Shown here: positions 34,481 through 44,869 of the stretch, piece after piece
Position numbering within the stretch: position 1 is the stretch's first letter
How the letters are laid out: the number at the start of each line of letters is the position of its first letter
Source: Symbiotaphrina buchneri
Lineage: Eukaryota; Ascomycota; Symbiotaphrinales; Symbiotaphrinaceae
Direction of reading: 5' to 3'
NCBI GenBank assembly: GCA_001599915.1
Contig: BCIG01000022.1
Coordinates: 372,001-436,000 of the forward strand
DNA: 64,000 bases
Program-made: the position numbers and the translations under genes
Notes under the pieces: generated by a model
What the model was told of the DNA's origin: nothing
Seen by the model: only the letters and a program-made list of their open reading frames with translations
The model's database searches: none

Positions 34481-35086
34481 TCAAAGGATCTCTTTCTCGC
34501 TCTGTGCTTTTACCTGTAATGTGGATGCCGTACGGAGTATTGTTTGTAAGGTACGGTGATACCTTCCGCTAGGTTCTGTGTCCAAGCCATCTGAGCCTTG
34601 ATTGGGCACACTAACGGAAGTAACCGAGGCGTAGCGAAACAGCGAGTCAAAAGAGGACAGCAACAGCAAAGGAGTTAGGACAGCTCTCAGACCTTCTTCC
34701 CTCTCCTCTTTTCTCCAATTACGTCCTTCTTCCAAAAAAGATATTGATAATATATGTCGTACAGAGGTCGCCGACAATAGATTACTTAACAATGGCACGT
34801 AGGTGTTTCTGTGGAAAGCGTTTGTCTTCATGCATACGGGAATTTGTAATGCACATTGGATGCAACATGGCGTGTGATAGAGCGAGTCGAGCTTGTGCTC
34901 GTGCCATACGTCAAAAAGTGAATACGTAGCTACGCAAGGGGCTTTTTCAGTGACAGCAAACCCTTCAGCATTCTGGTCCACGAATACGGATTTTTCACCA
35001 CCAGATTCTCGAAGTAGCTTATCTGATATAAACGTAGCATTTCGCGAAGCAGCTGTAGTAATTTTAGTGGACAGCACGTGGAGCAT
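34481..35086 (-). CDS. Orphan ORF, 201 aa, doubtful
   Basis: ATG-initiated uninterrupted ORF of 201 codons between GLE1 and SSD1, same strand as GLE1. It is rich in Leu, Ser, Arg and Cys, has no signal peptide, domain or repeat that I recognise, and no upstream TATA-like element stands out. It may be an orphan gene, part of a GLE1 leader or chance. I list it only because its length is above the background of this gap. Confidence 0.2.
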   Translation of the reverse strand: MLHVLSTKITTAASRNATFISDKLLRESGGEKSVFVDQNAEGFAVTEKAPCVATYSLFDVWHEHKLDSLYHTPCCIQCALQIPVCMKTNAFHRNTYVPLLSNLLSATSVRHILSISFLEEGRNWRKEEREEGLRAVLTPLLLLSSFDSLFRYASVTSVSVPNQGSDGLDTEPSGRYHRTLQTILRTASTLQVKAQSEKEIL

Positions 35087-35973
35087 GGAGAAATTGGAAG
35101 CTTGGGCTCCTTAGGACGATGACATTGGCTGGTGCGTTCGTTCGCCTGGCAAGGGTGACGATCGTCTTTAGCCACACTCAGAACCTGCTTCCATCCTGAA
35201 CATCCGCCATCATCACCACCCCAAATCCCCTTCTCCTTCTCCTTCACGCTTTCTTCCTTCCAATCTTCTTCCTTCCTTCCCCCACTCTCCCTCGCAGCCT
35301 GGTGATCGACCGTAGGCAATTCTTCTCGGCGGTAGAATCACTCCTTGAGAGGAAAGCTTGCATCACCCGCTCCTTGTGAACCTTCGCTCGGGGTTGCTCC
35401 TGCCAGCAATCTGCCAATCCTTCCAAATCCGCTTACGATCCTCTCCTTCCTTCGAACCTGAAGTACCCGCCATCCTCAATCTTTCTCACAGTCAAAGTGT
35501 TTGCGACTGCCCGGTAGAGAATCGTACGCCGACGGAAACCCTTCCCTGTCGGATCCTCTCGGCGCACACACCAGCTGTCCAGCAAGCTTCGGTCCAGATA
35601 CCATTCTGACTAAGAGTATTATATACTGTCCGTCAAACACCTCTGACAACTGCCACTCTCTTCGGCGTGGAGGTACCTGGCTGTACCAAACTCATTGAGA
35701 TCTTGTAGGATCAGTCAAGTACGTGCAACCAGTTACTGAATGAGCTACGCCTTCAATGTAGATAGCGCTATGATTTCTTCTTCAGTTTCTCACTATGCAT
35801 ATAGCTAATCTGATTGTAGAACAGACCATACTGAACGATCCCAACACTGTCACCGACGTCATTGTTCTTTTCGACAGTGGTCAGATTCTTGACCATCGTC
35901 CCCACATGGTCATCTTGTCCTAGGGCTTGCTGGAGACCTTCGACACATAGAATTATTGAAGCCAACATCTGAG
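35087..35973 (+). promoter_or_regulatory. SSD1 upstream region: CT-rich tracts and an upstream ORF
   Basis: A pyrimidine-rich tract at about 35205..35290 and CT-rich sequence to about 35480 precede SSD1, as in many fungal promoters and leaders. Two copies of CCTTCCTT (35271..35278 and 35445..35452) match CNYUCNYU, the element bound by yeast Ssd1 in target leaders. A short ORF, 35740..35808 (22 codons from ATG), lies between these tracts and the SSD1 start; it would be an upstream ORF if not removed by a leader intron. The transcription start is not known. Confidence 0.35.
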
Positions 35974-38900
35974 ATGGATCAGCAACCGCAAGGAGGTCCT
36001 CAGGGACCTGCAGGTCGCAGACTGCACATTGCACACAGGAGGAGCCCATCAGAGTTGACACCTTTGATGAGTAGGTTCAATTTCTTAAACGACCCGTTAA
36101 CTGGCGACCCCATCACCGTACCTGGCCACCCAGAGCTGCGCTATGCAGTTCAAGTTCCAGTGGCCATGGATTCCCCCCAGCATACAGCAGCTAATAACTT
36201 TGCAGTGGAGCAACTTGCTATTCAGCAACAGATCGAACTGCTTCAACAGCAGCAGCAACAGATAGCGGCTACGCACCAGCAGTATGTGAATATGGGCATG
36301 CTTCAACCTCAGCAACAAATGCCAGGCATGAACTTCGGCCAAGGACAGCTGCAGAATCTCTCACCACATGCAGCTGCATTCCAATTTCCTCCGCAGGGCG
36401 TGCAGCATCAACAATTGGGCGTGCCAATCAATGCACCAACGCAACCCTCGGCACATCGCCGAAATCAGTCCGCTTTACCCAACATGAGCATGGGCCCTCC
36501 GCCTGCTCCCTCTTCCGGCGCCTCGGGATCGGCATTTGGCGACTTCAGCCAGCAGGGCCAAGGAGGACAACGAGAAAATGGCCCGCAGAGAGGCGGTCGG
36601 AGTGGGCCCCCCGGCGGCGGCCATCAGCGTCGACATTCGCTTGCGTTACCAGAAGCAAAGAAAGCCGCTGAACTTGCACAGCAGAAAAGAACTAGGTCTG
36701 GCTTCCAATTTCCTATCCCTGGAGCTGGCGGTGCCACTAATACTAATCGCTCTGAGAGTCCTTCTGGTAACGAGGAAAAGACGCAAGGACAACAGAACCT
36801 GAGCGCACAAAGTAGTCTCAATGCTCGTGCCGGTAACCGCGGGGCCTCACATGGAAGGAGCCAGAGCATGGCCGTCGGCAACGGCCGTGGAGTCTCGCAG
36901 ACTCGAGGTGCCGCTGGATTCCAATTTCCGCCTCCGATGGCTACGAACGATGGCGGCGCTTCTCCTGGTGGCGCATCTGATTTCCAGCGCCGTGGAAGCC
37001 AGAGCGGTCATGGAAGGACGTCATCCAGGAATTTTGATAGCAACTGGCGTCAGCAAAACAACCAATCGCAGGAACAACAGCCCCCGGCAATGGGAAATTT
37101 CTCTCAACCTCAAAACCAGAATTCTGGTGTTGGTGGGTTCCAACCCGGGCATCGTGCCAGACCATCGATGAATCAATCCATTGGTTCACTTGGTGGTTTC
37201 CAATTCCCAGGACAACCTCAGCTATTACAACTTCCCCAAGGCGGTATGATGCTGCAACCGCAGCTGTTTGCAGGCCAACCGCTGAATCAACTGCAGTTGC
37301 AGCAGCTACAGGCTTTGCAAGCTGCTCAGCTCAGTGGTCAGCCTATTCCTGGTCTGCAGGCTGGCCAGCAGATGCAATCCCAGATGTCAGCGCAACAACA
37401 GCAGCAGCAGCAGCGCAAGACGCTCTTCACTCCATATCTGCCTCAAGCTAGTCTACCGGCCCTTCTCAGCGATGGACAACTTGTCGCCGGCATCCTCAGG
37501 GTAAACAAAAAGAACCGCAGCGACGCTTATGTATCCACTCAGGATTTAGACGCGGATATATTTATCTGTGGAAGCAAAGACCGTAACCGTGCCCTCGAGG
37601 GTGATTTGGTGGCCGTTGAACTCCTTGATGTCGATGAGGTCTGGGGCCAGAAACGTGAGAAAGAAGAAAAGAAGAAGCGTAAAGACATCACGGACACGAG
37701 AACTGGCGCCTCTCCCGGCAACGATAGGTCGTCCTCTACAAACGGCGATACTCAGTCTTCTGCTACCGATGGCGGTATCAGGAGACGAGGTAGCTTGAGG
37801 CAGCGTCCCACCCAAAAGAAGAACGACGATGTTGAAGTTGAAGGTCAAAGTCTGCTATTGATGGAAGAAGAAGACATTAATGACGAACAAAAACCACTTT
37901 ACGCCGGACATGTTGTTGCCGTTATTGAGCGTGTTGCCGGCCAAATGTTCTCTGGCACTCTCGGCCTCCTCCGCCCGAGCAGTCAAGCAACAAAAGAAAA
38001 GCAAGACGCCGAACGCCAAGCTCGTGAAGGTTCCTCCAGGCAACCTGATCGCCAGCAAGATAAGCCGAAGATTGTCTGGTTCAAGCCTACAGACAAGAGG
38101 GTGCCATTAATTGCTATCCCCACTGAGCAAGCTCCGCGAGACTTCGTTGAGAAGCATCAAGACTATGCCAACCGCATCTTCGTTGCTTGTATCAAGCGCT
38201 GGCCGATCACTTCGCTCCATCCGTTCGGGACTCTTGTTGAACAACTCGGCGAAATGGGTGACTTGAAGGTCGAGACTGATGCCCTCCTGCGCGACAATAA
38301 TTTTGGTCCGGATGATTTCTCGGATGCTGTCTTGAAGAATGTCGGCTTTGAAAGCTGGTCTGTGTCGACCGAAGGTGAAGCTGCCTTAGCTACTCGCCGT
38401 GACTTCCGCAATGAAAAAACATTCACGATTGATCCCACCGGCTCGAAGGAGCTGGATGACGCAGTACACGTCAAAAAGTTACCTGATGGTTTACTCGAGC
38501 TTGGTATTCACGTTGCGGATGTTGCGCATTTCATCAAGCCTAACTCTCTTGTTGATCGCGAGGCCAAGAAACGTGGCACTGGCGTTTACTTGATGAATCG
38601 TACTGTGAACATGCTTCCACCCAAGCTGTCGTCCGATATCTGCTCCCTACTCCCTGGTGAGGAGAGATTTACGGTCAGCGTTATATTTAAACTGGATCCA
38701 AAAACGGGCGAAATTGTAGACGACGACACTTGGATAGGCAAAGCCATCATTAAGAGTTCTGGTAAGATCTCATACGATCAGGTGGATGCGGTCATCAGAG
38801 GTGACACGGATCCTAAACTCGAGGGCGCCACGGTGGATGATATCAAAACTCTCTATGTGAGTCCTATACACTTGTCCAAAATTACCGCAGCTAATGGATT

Positions 38901-40422
38901 GTAGGACATCTCTCAGAAATTCCGCGCCGCTAGGTTTGGTGATCGCTCGGGTTCAATTCCTCCACTCCGTCTGTTATATCAGCTGGACGACGAGAACATC
39001 CCTGTTGAGCATAATATCTTTGATTGCACACCAACTCATGAACTCATTGAAGAGCTCGCGCACAAGGCCAACGCTCATGTTGCCAAGAAACTGGTGGCTG
39101 GGTTACCTGAGAAAGCCTTCCTACGCCGTCAAGCTTCTCCCAACCCCAGGCGACTAGCAACATTCGTGGAACGCATGACTAGGCTTGGATTTGACATTGA
39201 CCCTACTAGCAGCGGCAGTCTTCAGCATAGTCTCTTTAAGGTCAAGGATGATGACTTGCGCAAGGTATGTCTAAGATCACAGGTCCCAGTAACCAGATTT
39301 GCTAACTATTTCGCCAGGGCATGGAGACACTTTTGATCAAGTCGATGCAAAGAGCGAAATACTTCGTCCCTGGAAAAGCTACGCCTGCTCTTTACCCACA
39401 TTACGCCCTCAATCTGCCTCTGTATACTCACTTCACCAACCCCTCCCGCCGATATGCAGACATCATTGTCCATCGTCAGTTGGACCATATCCTTTCAAAT
39501 GGCTCGGTCGAATTCGCGGATGATGTGGAGTCTCTGGCAAAGACTGCTGAACAATGCAACACAAGAAAAGACTCTGCCAAAAGTGCCCAGGAACAGAGTG
39601 TGCACATTGAGTCATGTCGGACGATGGATAGGAAGAGGCATGAACTTGGTGGTGACCTGATCAGCGAGGGTATTGTCATCTGTGTCTACGAGTCTGCTTT
39701 CGATGTTGTCATTCCAGAGTATGGTTTTGAAAAGCGTGTGCACTGTGATCGGTTGCCGCTGAAGAAGGCCGAGTTTGACAAGCAGAAGCGTGTCCTGGAG
39801 TTGTATTGGGAAAAGGGAGTACCGTCGTCGGCGTATATTCCAGAAGATGAACGTCCCAAGGCTGGCACTTCCCGTGCCGCAAGCGCAGCGCATGCCGCAC
39901 GCGAGTATGCAGCAGAGCAGCAGGCCGCAAAGGAGCGTGAAGAGGCCCAGAGGAAGCAGATGGATACTGGCACCATGTCAACTGACGATGTCGATGCTCT
40001 GTTCGATGACGACGAGGATGATGGCACATCCGAGATTACAGAGCTTGCAGCCGGTGTTTCGCTGAATCCGCCTTCTGCGGCTGATCGGCCTACTCAGAGC
40101 ATGCCACCCTCGCCAACAAAGCCAGGAACTTCTGGACATGCCCCACACCGTGCTCAGTCCGATCCCAAGCTGGCTACCAACGCTGCTGAAGCTCCTGAAT
40201 CGAAACTCTCGGACAAAGAGAAGTATCTGAAGCTTTTCAAATTGAGGGAAGAAAATGGAGAGTACATCCAAGATGTCACCGAGATGACCAGGGTCCCGGT
40301 TATCTTGAAGACTGACCTCACGAAGAGTCCACCGTAAGTCTAACCCAGAGCATTCTTCGTTTCCCCGCTGATATAGTTCTAGTTGCCTGACCATCCGCTC
40401 GGTCAACCCCTACGCTCTATAA
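35974..40422 (+). CDS. SSD1: SSD1-family mRNA-binding translational repressor
   Basis: RNase II-like protein that in yeast binds mRNAs for cell-wall proteins and represses them under control of the NDR kinase Cbk1. Exons 35974..38856, 38905..39264, 39318..40333 and 40383..40422 give 1432 aa; the last exon adds only LTIRSVNPYAL-type sequence after a GTAAGT intron that overlaps an apparent TAA. Residues 1-490 are disordered and Gln-rich with five H-x-R-x-x-S motifs and four FQFP motifs. Cold-shock folds follow (YLPQASLPALLSDGQLVAGI onward), then the RNB-like domain with IDPTGSKELDDAVHV. In active RNases this site reads D-x-D-D; here the first Asp of that run is Glu, in line with Ssd1 being a non-nuclease. 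KRVHCDRLPLK marks the S1-like end. The preferred start is the first ATG in frame; an in-frame TTG 18 nt upstream is unlikely. Confidence 0.95.
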
Positions 40423-41035
40423 CGTGCATAAAAATCTTTTGCCGGACAGCTCAATCAAGGACGCCAGGCACAGTGTCGATTCATTGCACTTGGTTCTCAA
40501 GGGAGACCTCGTTCAGGGCCTCGCGTGGGAAATCTTCTCGAGCAGCTGGCATTATCAATTGCGTCTGATCGGGATACATGTTTTTCCCAGCCTTTTCCAT
40601 GCTTATCCCAGCATAATATCTGTGCAAGCGGAATTCTTGAGATCATCATAGCTACGGCGTTTGTGTTTCCTGACTTGATGGTCGTCCACTCTTTATACCC
40701 TCACATTTGCTCACACTCATTGCTTGTCTCATACTCCATTTCAACGCAGAAGGAGGAATTTGAAGCTGGAAGGGAGAAGGGGTGAGGGGTGGAGCGAGGC
40801 TGGTGAAGTCATCGCCCCATCGCAAGGGTGAGCATCAAAATTGTTGGAGAAGAAAGTCAAAGCGACCTTGAGCGCTGCAAGAACGTGATTATGGTTAGCT
40901 TGGTATTGAGTATTCGCTATGAATATGGTCTTGCCCATATGTGCTACTGGAGAGACGTTGGTAGAATAGTCAAGAAGTTTTGATCATTACACGCTTAATG
41001 TCGCAATCTGTATGGCGCATTGGTAGACCGTGACG
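40423..41035. other. Convergent 3' region between SSD1 and UTP3
   Basis: About 610 bases between convergent stop codons. Short ORFs only; presumably both 3' UTRs. Confidence 0.4.
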
Positions 41036-43113
41036 CTACAACTTAACGCTTCTGACCAGCCCCTTCTTGATGCCAGTCAACTCTCCTCCATAACCGCCTC
41101 TACCCTCACCACCCTTATACACCTGCCTGACGCTACTGAGCTTCTTCTTCTTCTCCTCGTACTTCTTCCTCTTCTTGACGCGAGGATTCCTCACATCCTT
41201 CTTCCTATGCGGTGTGAGGCCCTTGTTCTTCTCGATAGCATACGTGATCTTCCGCTTGCCATCCGGTCCTACTTCTTCCACCTCCCTCACCTGGCCACCT
41301 TCCAACTCCGCCCGTTTGACAGCCTCAGCCCTCTCCCTCTTCCCGTTATCTCTCGCTTTCTTCGCGCCAGAGACAAGCTGGTAGTACTCCTCCTCGCCCT
41401 GCTCCCTCACCTCCCGCACCTTCCTGCCCTCCTCTTCCTCGCCTTCTGAACCGCTTTCACCCAGCGCATCACCCGCCGAAGAAGCCTTGCCCGCACGCTT
41501 CCCCCTGGCCTCGGCCTCGGCGTTCAGGCGCGCCTGCCGGTTGCGGAAGCGCTCGCGGTACGGCACGTCAGCGTCGCCGCCGAGGTCCTGACCTGCTCGC
41601 TCACGCTTGGCGACCTTGCTGGCGATCTGGGAGGTGTAGAAGCGAAGGGACTTCTTCTTCTGCGCTTTGAGCTCGGCCTCGTGCGGTGTGAGGACGGTGT
41701 CTTCGCCGAAGTCGGAGTCGTCAGCTCCCGCACCGGTGGCAGCAGGTTTGGTAGCCATAGTAGAGCGCTTTTTGGTGGGGCCCGGTTGGGCGAGAGCGGA
41801 CAGGGAGGCGAGAGATTCTTCCGTGCGGCGGATGCGCTCTGCCCGTCTGGCTTCGGAGGCGGCAAGCGCTTCAGCTTCAGCTAGAGCGCGTTTGGATTGT
41901 TTCTTCTTGCGGGGCTTCGAAGGCTGATCTGCCGGTACGAGCGCATTGTCTGCTTCTTCAGGCAACATGGCAGGTTGAGCTTCTTCAGGAGGTGAGGGTA
42001 AGCTCCTCGCCGCGAGGTCGGCAGGGTCAGGTATAGGAATGTCAGCAATCTGAGACCATAGAGTGCGGCACTTGACCAAGCTGTCCATCACGGCATGATC
42101 TCTGATCTCGGATGGCGGAAGAGCTGAACCGGTGCCCTCTGACGCAGCGGCCGGAGACGTGAGCAGTGCAAAGTACATACTTAGGGCGCCAAGATAAGCC
42201 AGTAGAGCCCGATATTTGACGATGGCAATGGGCGCCTTTCCTTGCTCCAACCGGTTCTTGTCTGCTTCAGTGACAGCCCTCTGTTTGACTAGTGTCTCCG
42301 CAGCCTCGGCGGCTAGCGCCAGGTCTGTATGCAGAGGCTGGAGCTCCTGGAATTCCTTCGCCAGCGGCTCGAATTCGGGATACCTCGCTTTCAGGATTCG
42401 TGTGCGCTCCTCGACAGACATATCATCTGTGATCTCCAGTTGTGGCAGCTTCTCTGTTACCACATCCTCCTCTTCTTCTACCTCTTCTTCATCTGGCTTA
42501 CTAGCCAGCCAGTCATTCTCGTCAAAGCCGAAGTCCGCCTCGTTCATAGCTTGGAGTTTCTTCTTTTGCAGCCGCAACGCTTCGGCCTCCTCCTCGAGCG
42601 CATCAGCCTCCGTTTCGATCACATCAGCATTGTAATAGTCTTTCTTCGAGGTACCCCATCCCATCTCGTCTTCATCCTCGCCTTCCGGCTCCTCTCCGTC
42701 TTCCTCCGCTTCCTCGTGACGAGCCTTCTTAGAGGCTGGCGTTTTTGTATCTGTATCGTCCTCATCGACTTCGTAGTCTTCGGTTGTGTCCTCTTCTTCC
42801 GATTCGAAATCACTGGATGGATATGCTAGCACTTCTTCGTCGGAGGGTTCCAAAGCCTCATCTAGTTGGGGATCAGCGAGAAGTCTAAAACAAAAGCAAT
42901 CATCTATCAGAGTCTACCTTCTTCTCGCCACTTCTTCTTCCGTCTTTCATCTGGCCCATCCTCAAGGAGTACCTTATCCCGGTTAATGTGAAATTCATCC
43001 TCGGAGTCCGCCACATCTTCATAAGTATTGATCGCAAGCTTGGATGAGTCCTCCTCCCGTGCCCTTTTTGACTGCCCATGGGCCTGCCCTGTGGCTTTTC
43101 TTTTCCGTGCCAT
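41036..43113 (-). CDS. UTP3: U3 snoRNP / SSU processome protein Utp3 (Sas10)
   Basis: Nucleolar component of the small-subunit processome needed for 18S rRNA maturation. Exon 1 is 42918..43113 (MARKRKATGQ..KKKWREE) and exon 2 is 41036..42861. The 56-nt intron uses a GTAGAC donor and a CCCAACTAG acceptor, skipping a closer TTTTAG that would leave only 33 nt and the wrong frame. The product is 673 aa. The N-terminal third is very acidic. A Sas10/Utp3/C1D domain follows (ITDDMSVEERTRILKARYPE, LQPLHTDLALAAEA). Basic, coiled stretches lead to the C-terminal Sas10 block KNKGLTPHRKKDVRNPRVKK and GGELTGIKKGLVRSVKL, which are diagnostic. Confidence 0.95.
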
Positions 43114-43396
43114 GGTTGGGGCTAGAAGTGGTGACTGTAGGATACGGCTGGAGGCGCTGCAGAGGTGAAGCTTTGAAATTTGAGAAAGTCGCGGGTAGCC
43201 GGTGATATTTTTCGCCGACGACCGCGCCTGGGCGGTAGATTCCGCGCGCTAAGCTTTTCCGAGACGATAATCTGCGAAGCTCGACACTTTAAGGTAGGTA
43301 CCAATTAATGCTTACGCTTGTGCTGACTGCCTCGTAATTAATTATTTCGATAAGCGCGCTGGGCATAAGCTGGACCCTTGTCCACCCCATTTTCAG

Positions 43397-44596
43397 ATGT
43401 CCTTGGGCATTGCGTGGAAGACAATTGCACCTTCGTGCATTCCCTTCATCGTTGCAGCTGTCGCAATGGGGATCTTTTCGCGTAAGAATCATTTCCCGGT
43501 GGATGGAAGGGTAAGTCCGAACTTTTGACTCGATAGAGGGTGGTCCATATGCTTACTTCTCCTAGACGATCATTATAACGGGCGGCTCGCAGGGCATGGG
43601 GCTGGCTGTCGCGGAGCTGGTCTCACGGAAAGGCGCCAATGTGGTCATAGTAGCAAGAAACATAGAGAAGCTTCAGGCAGCAACAAAATCAATCGCTGTA
43701 AGTTCCCAGCCCCTGCTGGAACTCGCCATCTGACATAGTATAAGGCCGTGGCAGCAGATCCAGCGCGACAGCGATTTCATTATATCACCGCAGACATGAA
43801 GAGCGCATCGGAAAGCGTACGCATAGTAGAAGAAACCACAGCATGGAACAACGGACAACCGCCTGATATCGTGTGGTGCATTGCCGGCTCATCGCACCCT
43901 AGCCTGTTTATTGATGTTGACGTCGACCGACTTCGCGAGCAAATGGACACCAACTACTGGTCAGCAGCTCAATTGGCGCATGCGGTTCTGAGGGTATGGC
44001 TTGAACCAGCGACATCCTCCACAGCTGGGCCAAACACTACCTCTGCTGCCCCCGCGAGGCATATTGTCTTCACATCGTCCGTCGTGGGGCTCTACACTTT
44101 TGTGGGATACGGTCCTTACAGTCCTGCCAAAGCGGCTTTACGTAACCTTTGCGACGAGCTGTCCTCGGAGCTCAATCTATACAACGGCGCCCGCCGACAT
44201 AACCCTTCGCTTGGCCCACCTACCGATGTGAAAGTCCATACAGTCTTTCCAGCCACCATCATCAGCCCTGGGTTGGAGAATGAAAACCTCACAAAACCAC
44301 ACATCACAAAGGAGCTGGAGAAGGATGACCCGTGCCAGACGCCAGAACAGGTGGCCGCGGTAGCCCTCAAGGGCTTGGAGAAGGGCGGTTACCTGATTAG
44401 CACTAGCTTCTTAGGCAGTTTGATGCGCGCGAGTATGCTGGGAGGGAGTCCTCGCAACAACATAGTAGTGGATACGCTGGTAAGCTGGTTCATGGCCGTT
44501 GTGTGGCTATTCGTCCAGCCAGACATGGACGGAAAAGTGTGGAAGGAGGGCAAGTCCAAAGGGATCCCTATCAATTCGGGAAAGTCTCAACCATAA
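43397..44596 (+). CDS. TSC10: 3-ketodihydrosphingosine reductase
   Basis: ER short-chain dehydrogenase that reduces 3-ketosphinganine to dihydrosphingosine with NADPH, the second step of sphingolipid synthesis. Exons 43397..43510, 43566..43697 and 43745..44596 give 365 aa. An N-terminal membrane helix (PSCIPFIVAAVAMGIF) precedes the nucleotide motif TGGSQGMG. NxAG is replaced by CIAGSS. The catalytic Tyr and Lys are in YSPAK, with the partner Ser in FTSSVVG. A hydrophobic segment TLVSWFMAVVWLFVQP lies near the C-terminus. The ATG follows a CAG, so an upstream leader intron is possible. It is divergent from UTP3 with about 280 bases between. Confidence 0.94.
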
Positions 44597-44869
44597 GGTA
44601 GATATGATAATAATAAAATTAATTCCCATGATAAAATATCATTCCCCCTACATGTTCAGAAAAAGGGGGAAGGCCAACAAAGTGCCAAGGGATGCAGCGC
44701 CGAGCTGAAGTGGAAGCGCGAAATAGTTGTTCCGTCGAGGCCTTGACTCAGCATGTGATTCGCCCGGTAGGATCCGTGCGCAAACCAAAAATTAATTTTT
44801 GGGTGAAAGCGACTCCACCAAGGACGCAGCGAAGCAACACCGCTGCCAATCGACACAGGACAAAGAGCA

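Noticed and set aside
42871-42918. 33-nt intron in UTP3 ending at TTTTAG
   Set aside because: Too short and gives the wrong phase; the 56-nt intron to CCCAACTAG restores the frame.
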